DNA of 64,000 nt from Halictus rubicundus (GCF_050948215.1 NW_027488894.1:62001-126000); one strand, 5' to 3'. Counted from the first letter of the stretch, positions 26,420 through 41,100 are shown. Made by a program: numbers and translations. Notes: generated by a model from the letters alone, not told the origin.

Positions 26420-29400
26420 GGATAGATGATAGCACAGAGAATAGGATAGGATAGAGGATAGGATAGGGGACTGGATAGGATAGAGGATAGGATAGGATTG
26501 AGGATAGGATAGGAAAGAGGATAGGATAGGAAAGAGATTCGGATAGGGTAGATGATGTTATAGGAAAGAGGATAGGATATGATAGAGGATACGATATTAT
26601 AGAGAATAGGATAGGATGGAGGATAGGATACGATAGAGGATAGGATAGGATAGAGAATAGGATATAGGATTGGATAGGATAGAGGATAGGATACGATAGA
26701 GGATAGGATAGGATAGGATAGAGAATAGGTTAGGATAGATGATATTACAGGATAGAGGACAGGATAGGACAGAGGAAACGATATTATAGAGGATAGGATA
26801 GGATAGAGGATAGGATAGCGGCTTGGATAGGATAGAGGATAGGATACGATAGAGAATAGGATAGGATAGATGGTATTATAGGAAAGAGGATACGATCGGA
26901 TAGAGGATAGGATAGGATAGAGGATAGGATAGGATAGAGGATAGGATAGGATAGAGGATAGGATAGGTTAGAGGATAGGATAGGATAGAGGATAGGATAG
27001 GATAGAGGATAGGATAGGATAGAGGATAGGATAGGATAGAGGATAGGATAGGATAGAGGATAGGATAGGATAAAGGATAGGATAGTATTGAGGATAGGAT
27101 TGGAGAGAGGATAGGATAGGATAAAGGATAGGATAGGATAGAGAATAGGATAGGAAAGAGGATAGGATAGGATAGAGAATGGGATAGGATAGAGGATAGG
27201 ATAGGATAGAGAATGGGATAGGATAGAGAATGGGATAGGATAGAGGATAGGATAGGATAGAGAATGGCATAGGATAGAGGATAGGATAGGATAGAGGATA
27301 TGATAAGATAGAGGATACGATAGGATAGAGGATAGGATAGTATAGAGGATAGGATAGGATAGAGGATAGGATAGGATAGAGGAAAGAATGGGATTGAGGA
27401 TAGGATTGGAGAGAGGATAGGATAGGATAGAGGATAGAATGGGATTGAGGATAGGATTGGAGAGAGGATAGGATAGGATACAGGATAGGATAGGATAGAG
27501 AATAGGATAGGAAAGACGATAGGATAGGATAGAGAATGGGATAGGATAGAGGATAGGATAGGAGAGAGGATAGGATAGGATAAAGGATAGGAGAGGATAG
27601 AGAATAGGATAGGAAAGAGGATAGGATAGGATAGAGAATGGGATAGGATAGAGGATAGGATAGGATAGATGATAGCACAGAGAATAGGATAGGATAGAGG
27701 ATAGGATAGGGGACTGGATAGGATAGAGGATAGGATAGGATTGAGGATAGGATAGGAAAGAGGATAGGATAGGAAAGAGATTCGGATAGGGTAGATGATG
27801 TTATAGGAAAGAGGATAGGATATGATAGAGGATACGATATTATAGAGAATAGGATAGGATGGAGGATCGGATAGGATAGGATAGAGGATAGGATAGGGGA
27901 TTGGATGGGATAGAGGATAGGATAAGATAGAGGATAGGATAGGGGATTGGGTAGGATAGAGGACAGGAGACGATAGAGGATAGGATAGGATAGAGGATAT
28001 GATAGGATAGAGGATAGGATAGCATAGAGGATAGGATAGAGGATAGGATAGAGGATAGGATAGAGGATTGGATAGGATAGAGGATACGATACGATAGAGG
28101 ATAGGATAGAGAATAGGATAGGATAGAGGATAGGATAGGGGATTGGATCGGATACAGGATAGGATACGATAGAGGATAGGATAGGATAGCGGATAGGATA
28201 GGATAGAGGATAGGATAGGATAGAGGATAGGATACGATAGAGGATAGAATGGAATGGAAGATAGGACAGAGAATAGGATAGGATAGAGGATATGATAGGA
28301 TAGAGGATACGATAGGATAGAGGATAGGTTAGTATAGAGGATAGGATAGGATAGAGGATAGGATAGGATAGAGGATAGAATGGGATTGAGGATAGGATTG
28401 GAGAGAGGATAGGATAGGATACAGGATAGGATAGGATAGAGAATAGGATAGGAAAGACGATAGGATAGGATAGAGAATGGGATAGGATAGAGGATAGGAT
28501 AGGATAGAGAATGGGATAGGATAGAGAATGGGATAGGATAGAGGATAGGATAGGATAGAGAATGGCATAGGATAGAGGATAGGATAGGATAGAGGATAGC
28601 ACAGAGAATAGGATAGGATAGAGGATAGGATTTGGGATTGGATAGCATAGAGGATGGGACAGGATTGAGGATAGGATAGGATGGAGGATAGGATACGATA
28701 GAGGATATAATGGAATGGAAGATAGGATAGAGAATAGGATAGGATAGAGGATATGATAAGATAGAGGATACGATAGGATAGAGGATAGGATAGTATAGAG
28801 GATAGGATAGGATAGAGGATAGGATAGGATAGAGGATAGAATGGGATTGAGGATAGGATTGGAGAGAGGATAGGATAGGATAGAGGATAGAATGGGATTG
28901 AGGATAGGATTGGAGAGAGGATATGATAGGATACAGGATAGGATAGGATAGAGAATAGGATAGGAAAGACGATAGGATAGGATAGAGAATGGGATAGGAT
29001 AGAGGATAGGATAGGAGAGAGGATAGGATAGGATAAAGGATAGGATAGGATAGAGAATAGGATAGGAAAGAGGATAGGATAGGATAGAGAATGGGATAGG
29101 ATAGAGGATAGGATAGGATAGATGATAGCACAGAGAATAGGATAGGATAGAGGATAGGATAGGGGACTGGATAGGATAGAGGATAGGATAGGATTGAGGA
29201 TAGGATAGGAAAGAGGATAGGATAGGAAAGAGATTCGGATAGGGTAGATGATGTTATAGGAAAGAGGATAGGATATGATAGAGGATACGATATTATAGAG
29301 AATAGGATAGGATGGAGGATCGGATAGGATAGGATAGAGGATAGGATAGGGGATTGGATGGGATAGAGGATAGGATAAGATAGAGGATAGGATAGGGGAT

Positions 29401-30600
29401 TGGGTAGGATAGAGGACAGGAGACGATAGAGGATAGGATAGGATAGAGGATATGATAGGATAGAGGATAGGATAGCATAGAGGATAGGATAGAGGATAGG
29501 ATAGAGGATAGGATAGAGGATTGGATAGGATAGAGGATACGATACGATAGAGGATAGGATAGAGAATAGGATAGGATAGAGGATAGGATAGGGGATTGGA
29601 TCGGATACAGGATAGGATACGATAGAGGATAGGATAGGATAGCGGATAGGATAGGATAGAGGATAGGATAGGATAGAGGATAGGATACGATAGAGGATAG
29701 AATGGAATGGAAGATAGGACAGAGAATAGGATAGGATAGAGGATATGATAGGATAGAGGATACGATAGGATAGAGGATAGGATAGTATAGAGGATAGGAT
29801 AGGATAGAGGATAGGATAGGATAGAGGATAGAATGGGATTGAGGATAGGATTGGAGAGAGGATAGGATAGGATACAGGATAGGATAGGATAGAGAATAGG
29901 ATAGGAAAGACGATAGGATAGGATAGAGAATGGGATAGGATAGAGGATAGGATAGGAGAGAGGATAGGATAGGATAAAGGATAGGATAGGATAGAGAATA
30001 GGATAGGACAGAGGATAGGATAGGATAGAGAATGGGATAGGATAGAGGATAGGATAGGATAGAGGATAGCACAGAGAATAGGATAGGATAGAGGATAGGA
30101 TAGGGGATTGGATAGGATAGAGGATAGGATAGGATTGAGGATAGGATAGGATAGAGGATAGGATAGGGGATTGGATGGGATAGAGGATAGGATAAGATAG
30201 ACGATAGGATAGGGGATTGGGTAGGATAGAGGACAGGAGACGATAGAGGATAGGATAGGATAGAGGATAGGATAGGATAGAGAATAGGAAAGGATAGAGG
30301 ATAGAATAGGATAGAGGATAGGATAGGGTTGAGGATAGGATAGGATAAAGGATAGGATAGGATAGAGGATAGGATAGGATAGAGGATAGCACAGAGAATA
30401 GGATAGGATAGAGGATAGGATAGGGGATTGGATAGGATAGAGGATAGGATAGGATTGAGGATAGGATAGGAAAGAGGATAGGATAGGAAAGAGATTCGGA
30501 TAGGGTAGATGATGTTATAGGAAAGAGGATAGGATATGATAGAGGATACGATATTATAGAGAATAGGATAGGATGGAGGATCGGATAGGATAGGATAGAG
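26420..30600 (+). repeat. Tandem units of about 1.24-1.45 kb
   Basis: GAGATTCG anchors at 26537, 27780, 29233 and 30494 are spaced 1243, 1453 and 1261 bp. A private GGGGACTGG variant, in place of GGGGATTGG, is at 26467, 27710 and 29162. ATGATAGCACAG also marks the same three copies. The series GCGGCTTGG at 25575 and 26819 (1244 bp apart) extends the periodicity to the left. These appear to be recent tandem duplications. Confidence 0.86.
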
Positions 30601-30739
30601 GATAGGATGGGGGATTGGATGGGATAGAGGATACGATACGATAGAGGATAGGATAGAGAATAGGATAGGATAGAGGATAGGATAGGGGATTGGATCGGAT
30701 ACAGGATAGGATACGATAGAGGATAGGATAGGATAGAGG

Positions 30740-32310
30740 ATAGGATACGATAGAGGATAGGATAGGATAGGATTGAGAATAGGTTAGGATAGATGATATT
30801 CCAGGATAGAGGACAGGATAGGACAGAGGAAACGATAGTATAGAGGATAGGATAGGATAGAGGATAGGATAGCGAATTGGATAGGATAGAGGATAGGATA
30901 CGATAGAGGATTGAATGGAATGGAAGATAGGATAGAGAATAGGATAGGATAGAGGATATGATAGGATAGAGGATACGATAGGATAAAGGATAGGATAGGA
31001 TAGAGAATAGGATAGGAAAGAGGATAGGATAGGATAGAGAATGGGATAGGATAGAGGATAGGATTGGATAGAGGATAGCACAGAGAATAGGATAGGATAG
31101 AGGATAGCATAGGGGATTGGATAGGATAGAGGATAGGATAGGATTGAGGATAGGATAGGAAAGAGGATAGGATAGGAAAGAGATTCGGATAGGGTAGATA
31201 ATGTTATAGGAAAGAGGATAGGATATGATAGAGGATACGATATTATAGAGAATAGGATAGGATGGAGGATCGGATAGGATAGGATAGAGGATAGGATAGG
31301 GGATTGGATGGGATAGAGGATAGGATAAGATAGAGGATAGGATAGGGGATTGGGTAGGATAGAGGACAGGAGACGATAGAGGACAGGATAGGATACAGGA
31401 TAGGATAGGATAGAGGATAGGATATAGGATTGGATAGGATAGAGGATAGGATACGATAGAGGATAGGATAGGATAGGATAGAGAATAGGTTAGGATAGAT
31501 GATATTACAGGATAGAGGACAGGATAGGACAGAGGAAACGATATTATAGAGGATAGGATAGGATAGAGGTTGGATACGATAGAGAATAGGATAGGATAGA
31601 TGGTATTATAGGAAAGAGGATACGATCGGATAGAGGATAGGATAGGATAGAGGATAGGATAGGATAGAGGATAGGATAGGATAGAGGATAGGATAGGATA
31701 GAGGATAGGATAGGATAAAGGATAGGATAGTATTGAGGATAGGATTGGAGAGAGGATAGGATAGGATAAAGGATAGGATAGGATAGAGAATAGGATAGGA
31801 AAGAGGATAGGATAGGATAGAGGATAGGATAGGATTGAGGATAGGATTAGAGAGGATAGGATAGGATAAAGGAAAGGATAGGATAGAGAATATGATAGGA
31901 AAGACGATAGGATAGGATAGAGAATGGGATAGGATAGAGGATAGGATAGGAGATTGGATAGGATACAGGCTAGGAGACGATAGAGAATAGGATGGGATAG
32001 ATGGTATTATAGGAAAGAGGATACGATAGGATAGAGGATAGGATAGGATAGAGGATAGGATAGGATAGAGGATAGGATAGTATTGAGGATAGGATTGGAG
32101 AGAGGGTAGGATAGGATAAAGGATAGGATAGGATAGAGAATAGGATAGGAAAGAGGATAGGATAGGATAGAGAATGGGATAGGATAGGGGATAGGATAGG
32201 ATAGAGAATAGCACACGGAATAGGATAGGATAGAGGATTGGATAGGATAGAGGATAGGATAGGATTGAGGATTGGATAGGAAAGAGGATAGGATAGGAAA
32301 GAGATTCGGA
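30740..32310 (+). repeat. Second copy of the 16.35-17.79 kb segment
   Basis: See anchors at 30748, 31183, 31970-32216 and 32304. A point difference at 30791-30792 (TATTCCAGG, where the first copy has TATTACAGG at 16403) removes a TTA triplet, which is why the minus-strand stop pattern differs between the two copies. Confidence 0.83.
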
Positions 32311-34189
32311 TAGGGTAGATGATGTTATAGGAAAGAGGATAGGATATGATAGAGGATACGATATTATAGAGAATAGGATAGGATGGAGGATCGGATAGGA
32401 TAGGATAGAGGATAGGAAAGGGGATTGGATGGGATAGAGGATAGGAGACGATAGAGGATAGGATAAGATAGAGGATAGGATAGGGGAATGGGTAGGATAC
32501 AGGACAGGAGACGATAGAGGACAGGATAGGATAGAGGATAGGATAGGATAGAGGATAGGATAGCATAGAGGATAGGATAGAGGATAGGATAGAGGATAGG
32601 ATAGAGGATTGGATAGGATAGAGGATACGATACGATAGAGGATAGGATAGAGAATAGGATAGGATAGTGGATAGGATAGGATTGAGGATAGGATACGAAA
32701 GAGGATAGGATAGGAAAGAGATTCGGATAGGGTAGATGATGTTATAGGAAAGAGGATAGGATATGATAGAGGATACGATATTATAGAGAATAGGATAGGA
32801 TGGAGGATCGCATAGGATAGGATAGAGGATAGGATAGGGGATTGGATGGGATAGAGGATAGGAGAGGATAGAGGATAGGATAAGATAGAGGATAGGATAG
32901 GATAGAGGATAGGATAGCATAGAGGATAGGATAGAGGATATGGTAGAAGATAGGATAGAGGATTGGATAGGATAGAGGATACGATACGATAGAGGATAGG
33001 ATAGAGAATAGGATAGTATAGAGGATAGGATAGGATAGAGAATATGATAGGAAAGACGATAGGATAGGATAGAGAATTGGATAGGATAGAGGATAGGATA
33101 GGATAGAGGATAGGATAGGATAGAGGATAGGATAGAGGTTAGGATAGAATAGAGGATATTATAGGATAGAGGACAGGATAGGATAGAGGATCGGATTAAA
33201 GATTGGATAGGATAGAGGATAGGATACGATAGAGGATAGGATAGGATAGGATAGAGAATAGGATAGGATAGATGATATTAAAGGATAGAGGACAGGATAG
33301 AACAGAGGAAACGATATTATAGAGGATAGGATAGGATAGAGGACAGGATTCGATACAGGACAGGATAGGATAGGATGGCGGAAAGGATAGGATAGAGTAT
33401 AGAATAGTATAGAGGATAAGATAGGATAGAGGATAGGATACGATAGAGGATAGGATAGGGTAGAGGATAGGATAGAGGATTGGATAGGATAGAGGATACG
33501 ATAGGATAGAGAATAGGATAGAGAATAGGATAGGATAGAGGATACGAGAGGGGATTGGATCGGATACAGGATAGGAGACGGTAGAGGATAAGATAGGATA
33601 CGATAGAGAATAGGATAGGATAGATGATATTATAGGATAGAGAACAGGATAGGATAGAGGATAGAATGGAATGGAAGATAGGATAGAGAATAGGATAGGA
33701 TAGAGGATAGGATAGGATAGAGAATATGATAGGAAAGACGATAGGATAGGATAGAGAATGGGATAGGATAGAGGATAGGATAGGATAGAGGATAGGATAG
33801 GATAGAGGATAGGATAGAGGTTTGGATAGAATAGAGGATATTATAGGATAGAGGACAGGATAGGATAGAGGATCGGATTAAGGATTGGATAGGATAGAGG
33901 ATAGGATACGATAGAGGATAGGATAGGATAGGATAGAGAATAGGATAGGATAGATGATATTAAAGGATAGAGGACAGGATAGAACAGAGGAAACGATATT
34001 ATAGAGGATAGGATAGGATAGAGGACAGGATTCGATAGAGGACAGGATAGGATAGGATGGCGGAAAGGATAGGATAGAGTATAGGATAGGATAGAGGATA
34101 GGATAGGATAGAGGATAGGATAGTATTGAGGATAGGATTGGAGAGAGGGTAGGATAGGATAAAGGATAGGATAGGATAGAGAATAGGAT
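32311..34189 (+). repeat. Domain 2 array with a 682-bp local repeat
   Basis: Bases about 33157-33390 recur at about 33839-34072 at offset 682. Anchors are GATTAA (33194/33876) and GGATGGCGG (33373/34055). GGATGGCGG is otherwise a domain 3 motif, so this stretch links the two domains. GAGATTCG modules are at 32304 and 32721, the closest pair in the window (417 bp). Confidence 0.82.
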
Positions 34190-35090
34190 AGGAAAAAGGA
34201 TAGGATAGGATAGAGAATGGGATAGGATAGTTGATAGGATAGGATAGAGAATAGCACACAGAATAGGATAGGATAGAGGATAGGATAGAGGATTGGATAG
34301 GATAGAGGATAGGATAGGATTGAGGATAGGATAGGAAAGAGGATAGGATAGGAAAGAGATTCGGATAGGGTAGATGATGTTATAGGAAAGAGGATAGGAT
34401 ATGATAGAGGATACGATATTATAGAGAATAGGATAGGATGGAGGATCGCATAGGATAGGATAGAGGATAGGATAGGGGATTGGATGGGATAGAGGATAGA
34501 AGAGGATAGAGGATAGGATAAGATAGAGGATAGGATAGGATAGAGGATAGGATAGCATAGAGGATAGGATAGAGGATAGGGTAGAGGATAGGATAGAGGA
34601 TTGGATAGGATAGAGGATACGATACGATAGAGGATAGGATAGAGAATAGGATACTATAGAGGATAGGATAGGGGATTGGATCGGATACAGGATAGGATAC
34701 GATAGAGGATAGGATAGGATAGAGGATAGGATAGGATAGAGGATAGGATAGGATAGAGGATAGTATAGGATAGAGGATAGGATAGAGGATATTATAGGAT
34801 TCAGAATAGGATAGGATAGCGGATAGGATAGGATGGAGTATAGCATAGAATTGAGGATGGCATAGGATTGAGGATAGGATGGTATAGAGGATAGGATAGA
34901 GGATAGGATAGGACAGATGATATTATAGGATAGAGGATAGGATAGGATGGAGGATAGGATAGGATAGATGATAAGATAGGATAGCGGAAAGGATAGGGTG
35001 GAGTATAGGATAGGATAGAGGATAGGATAGGATAGAGAATAGGATAGGATAGGGAATAGGATAGGGTAGACGATATTATTGGATACAGGA
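34190..35090 (+). repeat. Chimeric segment: 20.25-20.99 kb joined to 18.66-18.84 kb
   Basis: The left part follows 20250-20990 (offset 13940 to 13923). From about 34913 the sequence continues as 18660-18840 (offset 16251) with GATAAGATAGG and ATTATTGG, whereas the 20.99 kb source goes on into the ATAATGG domain 1-like island. A shared GACAGATGATATTATAGG stretch spans the switch. Confidence 0.84.
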
Positions 35091-36443
35091 TAGGATATGA
35101 TAGAGGATAGGATAGGATAGAGGATAGGATTGGGGATTGGTTAGGATAGGGGATTGGATAGGATAGAGGATAGGAGACGATAGAGGATAGGATAGGGGAT
35201 TGGATAGGATAGAGGACAGGAGACGATAGAGGATAGGATTGGATAGAGGATAGGATAGGATAGAGGATAGGATAGAGGATAGGATAGGATAGAGGATAGG
35301 ATATGGTATTGGATAGGATAGAGGATAGGATAGGATAGAGGATAGGATAGGATAGAGGATAGGATATAGGATTGGATAGGATAGAGGATAGGATACGATA
35401 GGGGATAGGTGAGGATAGGATAGAGAATAGAATAAGGAAGATGATATTATAGGATTGAGGATAGGATAGGATAGTGGATAGGATAGAGGATTGGATAGAA
35501 TAGAGGATAGGATATAGGATTGGATAGGATAGAGAATAGGATACAGGATAGGATAGGATAGAGGATAGGATATAGGATTGGATAGGATAGAGGATATGAT
35601 ACGATAGAGGATAGGATAGGATAGAGGATAGGATAGGGGATTGGTTAGGATAGGGGATTGGATAGGATAGATGATAGGAGACGATAGCGGATAGTATAGG
35701 GGATTGGATAGGATAGAGGACAGGAGACGATAGAGGATATGATAGGATAGAGGATAGGATAGGATAGAGGATAGTATAGAATATAGGATATAGGATAGGA
35801 TAGAGAAGAGGATAGAGGATAGGATAGAGGATATTATAGGAAGAGTATTCGATATGATAGAGGATACGATATTATAGACGATAGGATAGGATAGAGGATC
35901 GGATAGGATAGGATAGGATAGAGGATAGGATAGGGGATTGGTTAGGATAGTTGATGGATAGGATAGAGGATAGAAGACGATAGAGGATAGGATAGGTGAT
36001 TGGATAGGATAGAGGACAGGAGACGATAAAGGATAGGATAGGATAGATTATAGGATAGGATAGAGGATAGGATAGGATATAGGATATTATAGGATAGAGG
36101 ATAGGATAGGATACAGGATACGATATGATAGAGGATAGGGTAGGATGGAGGATAGGATAGGATTGAGGACAGGAGGGATTAGAGGATGTGATAGGATAGA
36201 GGATAGGATAGGATAGAGTATGGGATAGAGGATGGAGGATAGGATATAATAGAGGATAGGATAGGATAGAGGATAGGATAGCGGATTGGATAGGATAGAG
36301 GATAGGATAGATGATAGGATAGAGGATTGGATAGGATAGAGGATACGATACGATAGAGGATAGGATAGAGAATAGGATAGGATAGGGGATTTGATCGGAT
36401 ACTGGATAGGATACGATAGAGGATAGGATAGGATAGAGGATAG
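35091..36443 (+). repeat. Irregular array between domains 2 and 3
   Basis: Satellite monomers with many GGGGATTGG, TATAGGATTGG and GGAGACGATAG variants. I could not tie this stretch to a long colinear copy elsewhere in the window. No gene is seen. Confidence 0.74.
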
Positions 36444-36900
36444 GATTGGGGATTGGATACGATAGAGGATAGGATAGGATAGATGATATTATAGGAAAGA
36501 GGATAGGATACGATGGGGGATAGGATAGGATAGAGGATAAGATAGGATAGCGGAAAGGATAGGATAGAGTATAGGATATTATAGAGGATAAGATAGGATA
36601 GAGGATATGATAAGTTAGAGTATAGGATAGGATAGAGGATAGGATAGGATAGAGGATAGGATAGGAGAGAGTATAGGATATAGGATTGGATAGGATAGAG
36701 GACAGGATACGATAGAGGATAGGATAGGATAGGATAGAGAATATAATAGGATAGATGATATTATAGGATAGAGGACAAGATAGGACAGAGGAAACGAATA
36801 TTATAGAGGATAGGATAGGATAGAGGATAGGATAGGATAGAGCATAGGATAGGATAGAGGATAGGATAGACGATAGTATAGGATAGAGGATAGGATAGGA
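36444..36900 (+). repeat. Delta segment, partial first copy
   Basis: GATTGGGGATTGG at 36444 recurs at 50588 and 57935. CGATAGTATA at 36871 recurs at 51015 and 58362. Offsets are constant at 14144 and then 7347. Within it is a variant of the AAACGATATTATAG module reading AAACGAATATTATAG, shared by all three copies (near 36793, 50937 and 58284). Confidence 0.88.
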
Positions 36901-38140
36901 TAAAGGATAGGATAGGATAGAGGATTGGATAGGATAGAGGATATGATAGGATAGAGGATTGGATAGGATACAGGAAAGGATAGGATTGAGGATAGATAAT
37001 AGGATAGGATAGAGGATAGGATAGAGAATAGGATGGAGGGAAGGATAGAGAATAGGAACCGATAGATGATATTATAGGATAGAGTGTACGATATTATAGA
37101 GGATAGGATAGGATAGAGGACAGGATAGGTTAGAGGATTGGATAGGATACAGGAAAGATAGGATTAAGGATAGATGATAGGATAGGATAGAGGATTGGAT
37201 AGGATACGAGATAGGATAGGATAGAGGATAGGATAGGGGATTTGATAGGATAGAGGATAGGATAGGATAGAAGATAAGATAGGATAGAAGATAGGATGGG
37301 ATAGAGGATAGGATATTATAGAGGATAGGATAGAGGATAGGATAGAGGATAGGATACAGGATAGGATAGAGGTTAGGATAGGATAGAGGATAGGATAGGA
37401 TAGAGGATAGGATAGGATAGAGGATAGGATAGGACAGAGGATAGGATAGGGGATTTGATAGGAAAGCGGATAGGATAGAGGATAGGATAGGATAGAGGAT
37501 AGGATAGGATAGAGGATAGGACAGGATAGAGGATAGGATTGGATAGAGGATACTATAGAGGATAGGATAGGATAGAGGATAGGATAGTTTAGTGGATAGG
37601 ATAGGATAGAGGATAGGATCGGGTAGAGGATAGGATAGGGGATTGGATAGTATAGAGGACAGGATTCGATAGAGGACAGGATAGGATAGGATGGCGGAAA
37701 GGATAGGATAGAGTATAGAATATTATAGAGGATAAGATAGGATAGAGGATATGATAAGTTAGAGTATAGGATAGGATAGAGGATAGGATAGGATAGAGGA
37801 TAGGATATGATAGAGTAAAGGATATAGGATTGGATAGGATAGAGGACAGGATAGGATAGAGGATAGGATAGAGGATAGGATAGCATAGAACATAGGATAG
37901 GATTGACGATAGGATAGGATAGAGGATAGGATAGAGGATAGGATAGGGTATAGGGTAGGATAGGGTAGAGGATAGCATGGGATAGATGATATTACAAGAT
38001 AGTTGATAGGATAGGATAGAGGATAGGATAGGATTGAGTATAGGACGTGATAGAGGATAGGATGGGACAGAGGATTGGATAGAATAAAGGATAAGATAGG
38101 ATAGCGGAAAGGATAGGATAGAGTATAGGATAGGATAGAG
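36890..38140 (+). repeat. Start of a 25.4-kb super-period, repeated at 62.29-64.0 kb
   Basis: AAACCG-type anchors at 37057/62458 and the TAAAGG run at 36901/62302 give an offset of 25401, which holds to about 38023/63424. The downstream copy then has an extra 461 bp, after which GGACGTG (38043/63905) matches at offset 25862. GGACGTG replaces the usual GGACGGG and I saw it only at these two places. Confidence 0.88.
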
Positions 38141-41100
38141 GATAGGATACGATGGAGGATAGGATATGATAGAGTATAGGATATAAGATTGGATAGGATA
38201 GAGGATAGGATACGATAGAGGATAGGATAGGATAGGATAGAGAATAGGATAGGATAGATGATATTATAGGTTAGAGGACAGGATAGGACAGAGGAAACGA
38301 TATTATAGAGGATAGGATAGGATAGAGGATAGGATCGGATAGAGGATAGGATAGGGGATTGGATAGTATAGAGGACAGGATTCGATAGAGGACAGGATAG
38401 GATAGGATGGCGGAAAGGATAGGATAGAGTATAGAATATTATAGAGGATAAGATAGGATAGAGGATATGATAAGTTAGAGTATAGGATAGGATAGAGGAT
38501 AGGATAGGATAGAGGATAGGATATGATAGAGTAAAGGACATAGGATTGGATAGGATAGAGGACAGGATAGGATAGAGGATAGGATAGAGGATAGGATAGC
38601 ATAGAACATAGGATAGGATTGACGATAGGATAGGATAGAGGATAGGATAGATGATAGGATAGGGTATAGGGTAGGATAGGGTAGAGGATAGCATGGGATA
38701 GATGATATTACAAGATAGTGGATAGGATAGGATTGAGGATAGGATAGGATAGAGGATAGGATAGGATAGAGGATAGGATAGGATTGAGTATAGGACGGGA
38801 TAGAGGATAGGATGGGACAGAGGATTGGATAGAATAGAGGATAAGATAGGATAGCGGAAAGGATAGGATAGAGTATAGGATAGGATAGAGGATAGGATAC
38901 AATGGAGGATAGGATATGATAGAGTATAGGATATAAGATTGGATAGGATAGAGGATAGGATAGAATAGGATAGAGAATAGGATAGGATAGATGATATTAT
39001 AGGTTAGAGGACAGGATAGGACAGAGGAAACGATATTATAGAGGATAGGATAGGATAGAGGATAGGATCGGATAGAGGATAGGATAGGGGATTGGATAGT
39101 ATAGAGGACAGGATTCGATAGAGGACAGGATAGGATAGGATGGCGGAAAGGATAGGATAGAGTATAGAATATTATAGAGGATAAGATAGGATAGAGGATA
39201 TGATAAGTTAGAGTATAGGATACGATAGAGGATAGGATAGGATAGAGGATAGGATATGATAGAGTAAAGGACATAGGATTGGATAGGATAGAGGACAGGA
39301 TAGGATAGAGGATAGGATAGAGGATAGGATAGCATAGAACATAGGATAGGATTGACGATAGGATAGGATAGAGGATAGGATAGATGATAGGATAGGGTAT
39401 AGGGTAGGATAGGGTAGAGGATAGCATGGGATAGATGATATTACAAGATAGTGGATAGGATAGGATTGAGGATAGGATAGGATAGAGGATAGGATAGGAT
39501 AGAGGATAGGATAGGATTGAGTATAGGACGGGATAGAGGATAGGATGGGACAGAGGATTGGATAGAATAGAGGATAAGATAGGATAGCGGAAAGGATAGG
39601 ATAGAGTATAGGATAGGATAGAGGATAGGATACAATGGAGGATAGGATATGATAGAGTATAGGATATAAGATTGGATAGGATAGAGGATAGGATAGAATA
39701 GGATAGAGAATAGGATAGGATAGATGATATTATAGGTTAGAGGACAGGATAGGACAGAGGAAACGATATTATAGAGGATAGGATAGGATAGAGGATAGGA
39801 TCGGATAGAGGATAGGATAGGGGATTGGATAGTATAGAGGACAGGATACGATAGAGGATAGGATAGGATGGGATAGAGAATAGGATAGGATAGATGATAT
39901 TATAGGATAGAGGACAGGATAGGACAGAGGAAAAGATATTATAGAGGATAGGATAGGATACAGGAGAGGATCGGATAGAGGATAGGATAGGGGATTGGAT
40001 AGGATAGAGGACAGGATTCGATAGAGGACAGGATAGGATAGGATGGCGGAAAGGATAGGATAGAGTATAGAATAGGATAGAGGATAAGATAGGATAGAGG
40101 ATATGATAAGTTAGAGGATATGATAAGTTAGAGTATAGGATAGGATAGAGGATAGGATAGAGTATTGGATAGGATAGAGGATACGATAGGATAGAGGATA
40201 GGATAGAGAATAGGATAGGATAGAGGATACGATAGGGGATTGGATCGGATACAGGATAGGAGACGGTAGAGGATAGGGTAGGATAGGATAGAGGATAGGA
40301 TAGGATAGATGATATTATAGGATAGAGGACAGGATAGGACAGAGGAAACGATATTATAGAGGACAGAATAGACTATAGGACAGGATACAGAATAGGATAG
40401 GATAGATGATAGGATAGGGTATAGGGTAGGATAGGGTAGAGGATAGCATGGGATAGATGATATTACAAGATAGTGGATAGGATAGGATTGAGGATAGGAT
40501 AGGATAGAGGATAGGATAGGATAGAGGATAGGATAGGATTGAGTATAGGACGGGATAGAGGATAGGATGGGACAGAGGATTGGATAGAATAGAGGATAAG
40601 ATAGGATAGCGGAAAGGATAGGATAGAGTATAGGATAGGATAGAGGATAGGATACAATGGAGGATAGGATATGATAGAGTATAGGATATAAGATTGGATA
40701 GGATAGAGGATAGGATAGAATAGGATAGAGAATAGGATAGGATAGATGATATTATAGGTTAGAGGACAGGATAGACAGAGGAAACGATATTATAGAGGAT
40801 AGGATAGGATAGAGGATAGGATCGGATAGAGGATAGGATAGGGGATTGGATAGTATAGAGGACAGGATTCGATAGAGGACAGGATAGGATAGGATGGCGG
40901 AAAGGATAGGATAGAGTATAGAATATTATAGAGGATAAGATAGGATAGAGGATATGATAAGTTAGAGTATAGGATAGGATAGAGGATAGGATAGGATAGA
41001 GGATAGGATAGGATAGAGGATAGGATAGGATAGAGAATAGGATATGATAGAGTAAAGGATATAGGATTGGATAGGATAGAGGACAGGATACGATAGAGGA

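Larger units (their letters stand above)
12161..34400 (+). repeat. GAGATTCG module family, 15 copies in domain 2
   Basis: A module of about 100 bp contains GAAAGAGATTCGGATAGGG, then ATGTTATA (one copy reads TTATACTAAAG), a TACGATATTATAG motif and usually GATGGAGGATCG. ATTCG anchors are at 12161, 13427, 15254, 16787, 17785, 20419, 24933, 26537, 27780, 29233, 30494, 31183, 32304, 32721 and 34359. Spacings range from 417 to 4514 bp, so this is a shuffled family, not a regular higher-order repeat. I did not see it before 12 kb or after 34.4 kb. Confidence 0.88.

Noticed and set aside
39441..40463. 289-bp (17 x 17) difference between the 733- and 1022-bp spacings as a designed square array
   Set aside because: The extra stretch is made of variant segments, not seventeen plain 17-mers, so the numerical match is probably coincidence.
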